A stretch of 64,000 nucleotides of DNA from Alphaproteobacteria bacterium (GTDB lineage Bacteria > Pseudomonadota > Alphaproteobacteria > Thalassobaculales > Thalassobaculaceae). The position numbers and the translations under genes were made by a program. The notes beneath the pieces were generated by a model. It worked only from the letters and a program-made list of their open reading frames with translations. It was not told the DNA's origin and ran no database searches. Location: contig JAJEAR010000039.1 in NCBI GenBank assembly GCA_022822665.1, positions 85,175 through 149,174 on the forward strand. Reading direction: 5' to 3'. Below, piece after piece: positions 1-8,137 of the stretch; positions within the stretch are counted from its first letter, which is position 1, and each line of letters starts with the position of its first letter.

Positions 1-597
1 ATCCAGTTGGATGACATGCTGCTTGGAAGGCATGGCCTGCATCGACAGGGTTTGAATGAGGTCGGACACGGCGGGGCCATGGTTGGTCGTGGGATGGATC
101 GTCATTCCGCGGTGTTGTCCGATGGTGCGGGAGAGCTGTCCAAGAATGACAAGTATTGTGGTGCGAACCGTGGGATGCAGGGGAACGGAGACGCCGTCTT
201 CGCTCTGCTTCGCGAGTCCTTTCGCCTGCAGCTCTTCGACGAGAAAGGTCGCGAGGTCCACATCGGCGCCGTAACCTATTCGCGATTGTGAGAGCTCGGC
301 GAAATATTTCGTTTCCGGGAGGTCGTCGAAGGAGCCGTTCGTGAGCATGTCGACAATGATGTCGCCGAGGCGCGTGGTGGTTTCCTGATCAATCCAGTTC
401 TTGGGTTCGAGGACGTGGAGTAGACCGCGTTCTTCGAGGGGTGCGGCGAGGCTAGGATCGGCGGCGACGTGACGCCCATACATGTAGTCGGGGAGTAGGG
501 TCGCTACGTCGTCGAAGAACAGCAACAGGGATTTGATCCATCCGCTTTCTCGCAAACTCCAATATGGCGCTGGATAAAGGTAGGCTGTGTCGCTCAC
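1..597 (-). CDS. Uncharacterised protein, C-terminus cut by window edge
   Basis: An open frame of 199 codons runs off the left edge without a stop. I place the start at a GTG (complement of 595-597) because GGAGG lies at 605-609, seven bases upstream; an in-frame ATG pair at 649-654 has a poor ribosome site. The protein begins VSDTAYLYPAPYWSLRESGW and continues with a hydrophobic LLLFFDDVATLLPDYM stretch (about residues 25-40). The reading is consistent to the edge, unlike the broken genes that follow. The N-terminus recalls DUF6236-type proteins, but I cannot confirm the family. No catalytic motif is visible. Next to decayed mobile-element genes, it is probably accessory. Confidence 0.72.
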   Translation of the reverse strand, partial: MSDTAYLYPAPYWSLRESGWIKSLLLFFDDVATLLPDYMYGRHVAADPSLAAPLEERGLLHVLEPKNWIDQETTTRLGDIIVDMLTNGSFDDLPETKYFAELSQSRIGYGADVDLATFLVEELQAKGLAKQSEDGVSVPLHPTVRTTILVILGQLSRTIGQHRGMTIHPTTNHGPAVSDLIQTLSMQAMPSKQHVIQLD

Positions 598-946
598 TTG
601 CTGGCCTCCGCCTGGAGATTGGAGAGAGTAGCGCAGAGTTCGATCTCGCATCATACCTGAACGAAGCATCCGGCGGCACACCATCCCCTGGCAATCCTTG
701 TCGCTAGCGGACCGTGGCTATACCTTTGCCTGCGAGGCGTAAGTTTGTCGTGCCCTCTTTCCGAGGCCCGCGTTTCGGCGTGGGCCTGCGTACGTCTTGA
801 AGCCGTCGGTTACGAAGCGCTCGCTGAAGTGATGCAGGAAACCCAAGACGGATAGTGAGAGACCAAGCACCCATCGGCCCGTCCTCGAGACCGATTGCCG
901 CCTCGCGGATTCTCCAGACGCCCCCTTGAAGGCTACCGACCCAGCC
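598..946. other. Intergenic stretch, no gene seen
   Basis: About 350 bases between the edge gene and the decayed gene at 947-1363. Frames on both strands are short and carry no recognisable protein. The minus-strand part at 598-660 holds the ribosome site of the edge gene; its promoter should lie here, but I see no convincing -35/-10 pair. Confidence 0.5.
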
Positions 947-1363
947 CTACGATGTCCCGATAGCCCGAGGGTAGTTCGCTGGAGGAGACCCCCGAGCCAT
1001 TCGCGTGTGGATGTAACGGCTGCCGTCGCCCTTCAGATCGACCCGGCCGTTGTTGCCAGTGATCCACAGCCCGTGCGGCGTGAGCCCGAACACCCGGCCT
1101 GCTAGGCCGCGCAGCTCCAGTGTCAGCAACTATTTCGCCTCGACGTCAAACCTCCGCATAATCCTCTCGTACTTGACCACAGAGACGCCCCGGCGGGCCT
1201 CCCAACCGTCCGGCAACCCTTCTCCGATCATTGCGTAGAGTCCGTTCAGACGTGCTCTTCAGTCCTAGACGCTCCGCCTTACGTGCTCCGCGTCGATGGC
1301 ATCGCTGGTTGCCTCTTCCAGGACCGTCTTCATCGTACCGCTCCACCCGGTCGGCCGGCACAT
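947..1363 (-). pseudogene. Decayed hypothetical gene with three in-frame stops
   Basis: Read on the minus strand from an ATG at 1361-1363, one frame stays protein-like for about 138 codons but is broken by stops at 1265-1267 (TAG), 1259-1261 (TGA) and 1130-1132 (TAG). The pieces between them look like one protein: an N-terminal acidic segment with LEEATSDAIDAEHVRR, a middle piece with LNGLYAMIGEGLPDGWEAR and VVKYERIMRRFDVEAK, and a C-terminal piece with LRGLAGRVFGLTPHGLWI and NNGRVDLKGDG. No named family is recognised. Because all pieces share one frame, point mutations rather than sequencing indels are the simplest explanation. Confidence 0.6.
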
Positions 1364-1939
1364 TTGTTGGCCACGCCGCAGGATGAGGATTCCTACGCGT
1401 CGTGCGTCATGCGCTCTTCAGATAGCAAGGGCCCTTCCCCGGGGGAACGACCCTTGAGCAGACAGCATGTAGCCAGCGGGCAATTGCCGCCTCCTTACAT
1501 CGTTGGCTTTGGCGGAGCAAGCGATGCACTCACTGGCCTGACATGCAGAACGAGCCGAGGCACAACGCGCTTGCAACTCAGCAGATTCGGAGCGCCCGTC
1601 GGCAGGCCGGTGATACGGATGTGACGAGCGCGGGCTGTCTTCCATTCATGCCCTAAGGGCATTGAAGTTGGGTCCAGCCTGCATTTTTATTTCCAGAACC
1701 TGGGTGCTTTAGTGGGTTCGCGTCGCGAGGAGTCGGAAATGGTTCCTAGGGACAGCCGAGTCATGGGGAGAAACGCATGGACATCATCGCTGACGGGAGC
1801 CGTCGGTGCTTCCAAGCGTTGCCGGTCGGCACCGGGTAGCCGAAAAGCCCCGAGATTGCACGTCCTTCGCTTCCTCGTCGCAGTCGGATCCCCTGCCGGT
1901 CGTGGACGGACGACAGTCGCATCCAAGGGTGTACCCGCA
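1364..1939. other. Intergenic stretch, no gene supported
   Basis: About 575 bases. Short frames exist on both strands but none has a plausible start, composition or recognisable motif. Given decayed genes on both sides, it is probably further eroded accessory sequence. Confidence 0.45.
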
Positions 1940-2191
1940 GTGAAGAAGAGGACCCGCGCCGCTACAGGGGTCGAGCCCCCGGGCGACAACGCCCTGCTCG
2001 ATTTGATGAGGTCTCGCGAAGCGGCGGCCATGCTGCTATTGAGCGTCAGGACCCTCGATGAATACCAGTTCACGGGCAATGGTCCTGCCTACTATCGCTT
2101 CGCCAATCTCACGTTCTACGCCAGAGGCGACCTCGCCCGGTGGGCCGCCGCTCGGAAATATCGAACCACTGCCGAAGCGGGCGCGAACTGA
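1940..2191 (+). CDS. Excisionase-like helix-turn-helix protein
   Basis: An 83-residue protein from a GTG at 1940. Residues about 20-75 match the MerR/excisionase-type DNA-binding fold: a helix-turn-helix with LMRSREAAAMLLLSVRTLDE, then YYRFANLTFYARGDLARWAA, the usual wing and 'Y.R.DL..W' end of phage and ICE excisionases. The frame is open further upstream (to 1712), but that part is not protein-like. Its stop overlaps an ATG of the next, broken gene (TGATG at 2189-2193), so the two probably formed a unit. Such proteins bind attachment sites and steer excision, or act as small regulators; no integrase is visible nearby. Confidence 0.6.
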   Translation: MKKRTRAATGVEPPGDNALLDLMRSREAAAMLLLSVRTLDEYQFTGNGPAYYRFANLTFYARGDLARWAAARKYRTTAEAGAN

Positions 2192-2637
2192 TGGAGCCGA
2201 TCCAGTACCGGGAGTGGAGCCTACTTCACCCGCGACGGCGGAGCGGACCCGAGACAATGCTCGACAGCGAGTTCAAGCGCGTCATCGCAGCCCCTCTCAA
2301 AGTATCGGGCATGACCGGCAAGCAGCTCGGCAAGCTCGAATTGGGCGCCCCCGGCTTCGTTGCGGACCTGAACGGGGCACTCGCTGCGGCTTGATGCGGC
2401 CGACCGGGTGCTTCAAATCTTGGGCGTCGCCCCCATCGGTCCGAGGTTCCGCCACGAGGTCAAGGCCGTTCTCACAATTGGCCGATAGAAGCCTGCCGCT
2501 CTGGGGATCAAGGTCGCCGGGGCGTCCTCGTTCGTGCGGAAGCTCAGACACAGGGCAGCGCCGACGCTCGCCAGCGTCGATGGGGTGAGGTCGTGGATTC
2601 ACAGCTTCGCCGCCGAATCGGATCGCATCGCCCTCTC
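2191..2637 (+). pseudogene. Decayed two-repeat protein, frameshift plus stop
   Basis: The gene opens at ATG 2191 (overlapping the previous stop) and reads MLDSEFKRVIAAPLKVSGMT...LGKLELGAPGFVADL. Near 2386 the protein-like frame moves by one base and continues RLDAADRVLQILGVAPIGPR; an in-frame TAG at 2486-2488 is followed by ALGIKVAGASSFVRKLRHRA and PTLASVDGVRSWIHS. The two halves have the same pattern: a helical '..GK.LG....G.P.FV..L' unit, then '.L...DRV...', which suggests two tandem helix-turn-helix-like units of about 50 residues. One frameshift and one nonsense codon make it a clear pseudogene. The exact 3' end is uncertain. Confidence 0.65.
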
Positions 2638-3198
2638 ATGGCCGCCCGCACACGACGACACGGCTCTAACGCGAAGCTTCGGGTGGCGCTTGCGGAGAGT
2701 GCTGGCGCCACTGTCCCCGAGGAGGTGCGCCCACATTTCCAAGACCTTGCGAAGGGTACAGGCCGGGCATACTTCGGCCCGAGAATCCCAAAGTCCGGCG
2801 CAATTGGCTATCACGCGGGTTGGCAGCTCACCGTCAACATCGCCAGCCACGAATTGAGTGACAGCGCCGGCATCGCGCGGCCGCGAGCCTTCCACCGGGA
2901 GCGCTGAACCATTCTCACTCGTCCCCAGGTCCAGCGCTACTCCGTCGAAGCCGGACTGCGCGATATCATGATCGCTGAGAACGAGATCGGGCTCACCTTC
3001 CTGCTCCAGCTGATGGCGGAGCGTGGCACCCTGGACAAGCTCGCCTTCAAGGGCGAGTGGGCCTGCCACCCCCTGCTGCCCTTCGCGTCCCGTCCGCAAC
3101 CGCTGCTGCCAGAAACAAAAGGCGGGACCCGACTGGGATCCCGCCCAACCGCCGGGAAGGTTCCAGCCGTTTTCGGTTGCGGTCGTTCCTGCCGATAA
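2638..3198 (+). pseudogene. Decayed hypothetical gene split by one stop
   Basis: One frame from ATG 2638 to TAA 3198 is protein-like except for a TGA at 2905-2907. The first part starts MAARTRRHGSNAKLRVALAE and includes RAYFGPRIPKSGAIGYHAGW; the second includes VQRYSVEAGLRDIMIAENEI and GLTFLLQLMAERGTLDKLAF. Restoring the stop gives about 186 residues of a soluble protein of unknown function. The last 40 or so residues look like read-through beyond the ancestral end. It follows the previous pseudogene directly, so these were probably consecutive genes of one accessory element. Confidence 0.6.
3113..3145 (-). terminator. Rho-independent terminator (minus strand)
   Basis: A 7-bp stem GGCGGGA/TCCCGCC (3121-3127 with 3139-3145) and an 11-base loop are followed on the minus strand by TTTTGTTTC (3113-3120). 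It lies about 120 bases past the stop of the minus-strand ltnD-like gene and fits as its terminator. Confidence 0.65.
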
Positions 3199-3263
3199 CG
3201 GATGAACGTCAGGTTTGCCCAAGCCTCGTTCCCGGCACCGCCGGGTCCGATGTCCGGAACGGA

Positions 3264-4160
3264 TCAGTCATCTCGTGCTCCCGGAACGGCAAGGCCGGCG
3301 TTCTGCGCGTAGATCTTGGCGACCGCGGTGTCGTTCTCTCCGCCCAGGCCCTGTGCGGCGGCCACGAGGAACTGTTGCAGCGCTGCTGCCGTCACCGGTG
3401 CGGCGAACCGGGCCGAGCGGGCTATGTCAAGCACGATTCCGAGGTCTTTCGGCCAGATGTCGATCCGGCTGCGCGGGGTGTAGTCCCCCGCCACCATCGA
3501 CGGCCCGCGGTTCTCGATCATCCAGCTGGTGCCCGCACACCGCGGGATGATCTCGAAGAACCTGGCCGGACTGACTCCCTGGGTCATCCCGAAGGTCAGC
3601 GCCTCGGCCATGGCGGCAACGTGGACGCCCGCCAGCATCTGGTTAACCGCCTTCATCGCGGATCCGGCACCGGCGGACTCGCCGAGGTCAAACACCGTCT
3701 CGGCCACGGCATCCAGCACCGGGCCGGCAGCCGCACGCGCCACCGGACTGCCCGACGCCATGACCGACAGCTCGCCGGACGCAGCCTTCGCGGATCCGCC
3801 GGAAATCGGGGCGTCGAGATAGAGGACGCCAGCCTCTTCGCAGCGCGCCTCCATCTCCCGCGCGAAATCGGGAGCCACTGTCGCGCAGCCGAGCACAACC
3901 GCGCCCTGCCGCAATCGACCGGCAAGGCCGTCCGGGCCAAACAGAACGTCACGGGTCTGGGCGGCATCGAGAACCACGACCACCACCGCATCAAGCCGGG
4001 CTTCGCCAAGAGGATCCGTCTCGCCGCCCGAGGCTTGAAACCGGGCTTCCACCTCCCGGTTGATATCCCGGCCCCAGACCCGGTGACCGGCTCGCAGGAT
4101 CACCTGCGCCATGCCATATCCCATTGATCCAAGCCCGATCACCGCAACATTCAGTCCCAT
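3264..4160 (-). CDS. ltnD: L-threonate dehydrogenase-like hydroxyacid dehydrogenase
   Basis: A 298-residue NAD(P)-dependent beta-hydroxyacid dehydrogenase. The Rossmann motif GLGSMG lies at residues 9-14, the substrate loop DAPISGGSAKAASG at 116-129, and the catalytic lysine motif KAVN at 170-173, as in 3-hydroxyisobutyrate dehydrogenase relatives. AAQTRDVLFG, ATVAPDFAREME, AGTSWMIENR and DYTPRSRIDIWPKDLGIV are the stretches that set LtnD apart from MmsB or GarR, so oxidation of L-threonate to 2-oxo-tetronate is the best guess. The start is ATG 4160, with GGAGG five bases before it; the longer frame is not used. No otnI/otnC/denD partners are beside it, so the substrate remains inferred. Confidence 0.82.
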   Translation of the reverse strand: MGLNVAVIGLGSMGYGMAQVILRAGHRVWGRDINREVEARFQASGGETDPLGEARLDAVVVVVLDAAQTRDVLFGPDGLAGRLRQGAVVLGCATVAPDFAREMEARCEEAGVLYLDAPISGGSAKAASGELSVMASGSPVARAAAGPVLDAVAETVFDLGESAGAGSAMKAVNQMLAGVHVAAMAEALTFGMTQGVSPARFFEIIPRCAGTSWMIENRGPSMVAGDYTPRSRIDIWPKDLGIVLDIARSARFAAPVTAAALQQFLVAAAQGLGGENDTAVAKIYAQNAGLAVPGARDD

Positions 4161-4576
4161 CACGTCCTCCACGAAAGGGGTGTGGGACCACCATAGCGGA
4201 CGGAAGCGGGCCGCACAGGCACAGCCAACGGCAACCGCGGGCAGGTCCGGTTGACCGTCCCGCGGCACGATGTGAAGCGAGCCTCCGGTTTCCGCCGGCG
4301 TTCAGGGATGGCAGCATCATTGTCGAACCTGTTCGCAGGGCGACAGGTGGACCTGCGATCGTCGCGAATGTCCTTCAGGTAGCCCATCCTGGCGGGCACC
4401 GTCCCGCCCGGCATCACCGAGAGCCCTCGACAGCCGGGGAGCCCTTGACCATGAGCTGGCACCCGCCCGGGCGTCGGGTCAGCCTGCTCTCCAGGATGAC
4501 ATCGGGCTCCCTGAAGCGGGGTTCAGGACTTGACGGTACACCCGTAAGGGCCCGCCAGCACCGAAAGAAGCAGGTG
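4161..4576. other. Intergenic stretch, no gene seen
   Basis: About 415 bases between two minus-strand genes. It should contain the ltnD promoter near 4165-4260 and the 3' untranslated region of the deacetylase pair. No reading frame or hairpin terminator stands out. Confidence 0.5.
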
Positions 4577-5491
4577 TCAGTCGCCTGTCGACGAATTTCC
4601 GAATGCGTGGTCGGCGATCTCGTCGGACGTCGCGTTCCAGATACCGTCGAGTTCCACCAGACGGCCAAGCGCCGCGTCGAGATGGCGGCTGCGGTGCGGC
4701 TGGCCGAAGATCCAGGCGTGGATGCCGAGGGTCATCATGCGCCCGCCCTCGCCATGCAGGTGCTCGGCGGCATCGGCGATGAGGTCCGGGTAGCGCCAGG
4801 CGTCGACCTTGCGTACGGCGAAGAGCTCCCCGTCGTCCCACTCCGTGTGGGCCGGGATCGAGATGATGGGCGGCTCCGTGTGCATCTGCACGGGGCGCTC
4901 GTCGTTCGGCCAGTCGATGACGTGATCAAAGCCCGCCTGTGCCAGCAGGCCCGGTGTGCGCGAGCTTTCGCCGTGGTCCTGCCCGACCCAGCCGCGTGCG
5001 CGGCGCCCGAGGCAGGCTTCGAGCCGCGAGGCCGACTCCGCGATGAAGGCGCGCTCCTCCTCCTCGCTCATGCGCTCGGAGATCATGCGGTTGGAGACCG
5101 TTCCATGCGCGGCGATACCGTGGCCATCCCGAAGCGCGCGCTCGATGATTTGCGGGCACTCTTCCGCTGCAGCCGCACCGAGCGCGACGGTCGCCCGCAG
5201 GCCATGCGCCTTCAGGATGTCAAACAGGCGCCAGACGCCGACACGCAGCCCGTAGAGCCGGCGGGTGAAATTGTTGTAGTCGGGCCGGTAGCTGCCAAGC
5301 GCACCCGCAAACCGCGGGTCGGCAAACGCATCCGGATCGGGGTCGAGCTCGAAATGCTCGACGTGAACGAGCGGCATCACCGCAAGCCGGGCGCCGCCGG
5401 GCCAGACGGTCGGGTCCTGCGGAGGCGGCCAGTCGAACCAGGGATGGTCGTAGCCGGCGCCATCCCGGTAGCGGCGTGTCTGCTCGCTCAT
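4577..5491 (-). CDS. Polysaccharide deacetylase-family protein (second of pair)
   Basis: A 304-residue protein of the NodB-homology, PuuE/allantoinase-like branch. It opens with the family pattern YDHPWFDWPPP...VWPGGARLAVMPLVHVEHFE, then RLYGLRVGVWRLFDILKAHG (strand-helix of the barrel), IAAHGTVSNRMISERMSEEE and a late IHAWIFGQPHR. The HG of AAHG is the usual metal/substrate loop. The start ATG 5491 overlaps the upstream stop (ATGA) and has GGAGG just before it, so it is translated with its neighbour. Family members remove acyl groups from sugars or open cyclic ureides and amides; the substrate is unknown. It is a diverged paralogue of the gene upstream. Confidence 0.78.
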   Translation of the reverse strand: MSEQTRRYRDGAGYDHPWFDWPPPQDPTVWPGGARLAVMPLVHVEHFELDPDPDAFADPRFAGALGSYRPDYNNFTRRLYGLRVGVWRLFDILKAHGLRATVALGAAAAEECPQIIERALRDGHGIAAHGTVSNRMISERMSEEEERAFIAESASRLEACLGRRARGWVGQDHGESSRTPGLLAQAGFDHVIDWPNDERPVQMHTEPPIISIPAHTEWDDGELFAVRKVDAWRYPDLIADAAEHLHGEGGRMMTLGIHAWIFGQPHRSRHLDAALGRLVELDGIWNATSDEIADHAFGNSSTGD

Positions 5492-6384
5492 GCCTCCGCC
5501 TCCGGCATGGCCCAGGAAGGCAGCCATTCCCGCATCGCCCAGTCCGCGATCTCGGAGCCGGTCGCCTGCCATACACCCTCGTGGCTCATCACGTAGCCGA
5601 GCGCCTCGTCGAGGTATTTCAGGCGGTGCGGCTGGCCGTAAATGTAGGGGTGAAGACAGATCGCGAGTACGCGCCCGGTCTCCGCACTCTCCTCGTAGAG
5701 CGTGTCGAAGGCGTCGCGGATCATGCGCCCGAACTCCTCACCCTCGATGTGCCAGCGGTAGCCGTGCGCGTCATTGATGTCCATGGAATAGGGCACGCAG
5801 GGAAGTGCCCCATGCTTCGTGCGAACCAGGGTCGGCTGGTCATCGTGGTAGTAGTCGGCCGTATAGAGGATGCCGAGTTCCTTCACGATATCGGCCGTGT
5901 TGAAGGTGCCCGAGACTGCGGGCCCGAACCAGCCCGGCAGCCTCTCGCCGCCGGTGGCGCGGGCATATGTCTCGACGCAGTCGCGGATGACGGCGCGCTC
6001 GTCTTCCTCCTCGAGCCCCCACAGATACCGGGTGTTGTAGAAGCCGTGGCAGAGTATGTCGTCGCCGCGGTCGCGGAGCGCCTGCCATACCTCCGGGTAG
6101 TGCTCGATCACGCCGAAATTCAGCGAGACCGTCGCCTTGATGCCGTGGCGGGCGAAACAGTCGAGCATCCGCCAGACGCCGACGCGGTTGCCGTAGTCCC
6201 GCACGCCGTAGCCAATCACGTCCGGGGCGGGCATGCGCGGCCAGGCATTGCGCTGGCTCACGAATTCCGGCCGGTACTCGTAGTGCTCGATGTTGGGCAG
6301 CACCCAGACAGCGAGCCGCTTGCCCCCGGGCCAGACCAGTTTCGGCCGCTCGGGTAGCGGTACATAGGGAAATCGGTCCATCAT
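5488..6384 (-). CDS. Polysaccharide deacetylase-family protein (first of pair)
   Basis: About 298 residues, beginning MMDRFPYVPLPERPKLVWPG at ATG 6384 (an in-frame ATG at 6438 is possible). It shares the scheme of its downstream paralogue: VWVLPNIEHYEY, DYGNRVGVWRMLDCFARHGI, ILCHGFYNTRYLWGLEEEDE, WFGPAVSGTF and CLHPYIYGQPHR. The HG..N and HP motifs fit the metal-binding loops of the NodB/PuuE family. The stop overlaps the next start by four bases. Two paralogues in one operon suggest a heteromeric enzyme or two steps on related substrates; this is inference. The long upstream extension of the frame has no protein character. Confidence 0.78.
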   Translation of the reverse strand: MMDRFPYVPLPERPKLVWPGGKRLAVWVLPNIEHYEYRPEFVSQRNAWPRMPAPDVIGYGVRDYGNRVGVWRMLDCFARHGIKATVSLNFGVIEHYPEVWQALRDRGDDILCHGFYNTRYLWGLEEEDERAVIRDCVETYARATGGERLPGWFGPAVSGTFNTADIVKELGILYTADYYHDDQPTLVRTKHGALPCVPYSMDINDAHGYRWHIEGEEFGRMIRDAFDTLYEESAETGRVLAICLHPYIYGQPHRLKYLDEALGYVMSHEGVWQATGSEIADWAMREWLPSWAMPEAEA

Positions 6385-6893
6385 GATGGCTGCAGCCTGC
6401 CCCGGCGCCCCGGCATGTGCAAGGGTGTTTCGGGTCATCACAACGGCAGCGGCCGTACCGGTCTCACCGAGCGCCGCGCCTGCGTCAGATCCCCGGATAC
6501 GGAAACAGCTCCCCGCGAAGGACAGGTCGGCGGGAGGCTCCATGCCAGTGTCCGGTACTGAAAGCTGAAAGTCCCGGACAGGATCCGAACCGGTGACCCG
6601 GATCGGACCTTCCGCCCGCGCACTGTTTGCCTTCATAGTGACAGGTGGACGACCGACGTCGACTGACCTCACGCGACAGCCCGCTGGGATCCGGCAGCGC
6701 ATGTGCGGATCGACGCCTTGTGGAAGTGCATGACCGAAGAGTTCCGGTTCGATATTTGGGTGACGCCCGCTCGGGCAGCGAGGCCAGCAGCGGCATGCTG
6801 GCAAAATTCGAGCATCGGACGTCGGCCGGCCCGTTCCTTTCGGCAAGGCGGGGAGTATCGGTCTCGGCGACGACGAAAAAGGCAGGGCGCCTG
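6385..6893. other. Divergent intergenic region, no gene seen
   Basis: About 510 bases between the minus-strand deacetylase operon and the plus-strand secreted-protein gene, so promoters for both should lie here. Frames on both strands stay open because of GC content but show no protein-like pattern. I could not identify a convincing promoter. Confidence 0.45.
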
Positions 6894-7727
6894 ATGACAA
6901 ATGAACGACGCGGCATCCGGGCATCGAGTCCCTTTCGGAACGTGGCGCTTTCCGCCTGCTGCGCACTGGGCCTCGGCCTCCTCTGGAACCTGCCGGTCCC
7001 GGCCGGTGCGGCGGTGTTCGCACGGCCCGAAGTTCGGGATTCCGCCTCCACGGACACCGCGGTCTCGCAGGATGCGGTCGTACTCGCCAGGCGGATCCTC
7101 CAGTGGCAGAGCCAGGAACTGTTCGTGGACGAGCACCGTCTCGATCGGCTCGCACGCGAGACCGGGACGGTGCTCGGGCTGATCCGGAAACACTACCCGT
7201 CGATGGCGGAGGTCGCCGCGCGGAAACCGCCCGCGGCGTTGCTTCTCAAGGTCGAAGGCGCATTGCTCGATGACATTGCCGGGCGCTGGACCGGTCTCAA
7301 CGCCGGCACCGTCCTGAATGCCGGCGCCGCGCTCCCGACCGGGCACGCGGCGTTCGACGCACTTGGAGCCAGGCTGGGAGTGCAGACGCTCGAGTTCTGG
7401 CCGGCCTCCGGTACCGTGTTCCTGCGTCTCGCGGACCTGGTCAACCCGCGCGCCGCCGTCAAGGCGTTCTCGGCCATTGCCGGCATTGTCGATGCGCAGC
7501 TCGACCGGCACTTCATCGACGGATCCGACATCGCCATGCGCAAGGTCAACGAATCCTGGCATGTCGTCATACGCAAGGCATGGGGCGACTGTCCGTCCGG
7601 GTGCATACACAGGGAAACCCATTTTTTCACCGTCAACCGCCGGCGCGTCGAACGGATAGACGAGAAAACGGCAGGAGAGATGCCGGTATTCCGGATGGTC
7701 GGGAGGTTCGCAAGGCTTGGACTGTGA
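6894..7727 (+). CDS. Hypothetical exported protein
   Basis: A 277-residue protein with an N-terminal signal sequence: basic MTNERRGIRASSPFRN, hydrophobic VALSACCALGLGLLW (about residues 18-32) and a PAGAAV signal-peptidase-like region near 38-43. The mature part is mixed alpha/beta: VVLARRILQWQSQELFVDEH, then repeated short hydrophobic strands and a C-terminal half with a cysteine pair in GDCPSGC (about residue 238), which could form a disulfide in the periplasm. No family is recognised. The start is ATG 6894, preceded by AGGGCG. It stands alone between a divergent operon and hyuA. Confidence 0.55.
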   Translation: MTNERRGIRASSPFRNVALSACCALGLGLLWNLPVPAGAAVFARPEVRDSASTDTAVSQDAVVLARRILQWQSQELFVDEHRLDRLARETGTVLGLIRKHYPSMAEVAARKPPAALLLKVEGALLDDIAGRWTGLNAGTVLNAGAALPTGHAAFDALGARLGVQTLEFWPASGTVFLRLADLVNPRAAVKAFSAIAGIVDAQLDRHFIDGSDIAMRKVNESWHVVIRKAWGDCPSGCIHRETHFFTVNRRRVERIDEKTAGEMPVFRMVGRFARLGL

Positions 7728-8137
7728 CGGCGCCGCCCTACGAGAGCTCGCCGAACGAACGGCAGTGCAGCTGCGGGTCCCGGCCGCCGGGCCGGGGAAG
7801 AACCGCTGTCCCGGAACCGAACCCTGCCGGCGGATCGGGTGAATATGGCGCGATCGCAGTGCGGCGTGCTGCATCCCCGACGAAACGCCTCCGCGGAGTC
7901 CCTGTTCCGTATCCCCGTCGAAACCCGCCGCCGCAACCGGTGACGGCCGCCTGACGCGCTGCTAGAGTGCCGCCGGGTATCGTGGCCGGTCGCAACGGCA
8001 GCGCGGTGCAGTTCGTCCCCGGGCATCCGGCAGTCGGCCATCAGGAGCCGGCAGGCGCCGGCCGCCTCCCGAACGAACCCGCTTGCGTCATGCGTGCGTC
8101 CGCCCGGGACCCTGTCTTCTCTCGACCGGTCGGACCC
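7728..8137. other. Intergenic stretch upstream of hyuA
   Basis: About 410 bases. The hyuA frame is open through part of it, but residues before 8138 are not family-like. No RNA gene, terminator or clear promoter could be picked out by eye. Confidence 0.45.

Noticed and set aside
3057..6357. Long plus-strand open frames opposite the ltnD-like and deacetylase genes
   Set aside because: They are antisense frames kept open by high GC; the minus strand carries recognisable families with ribosome sites.
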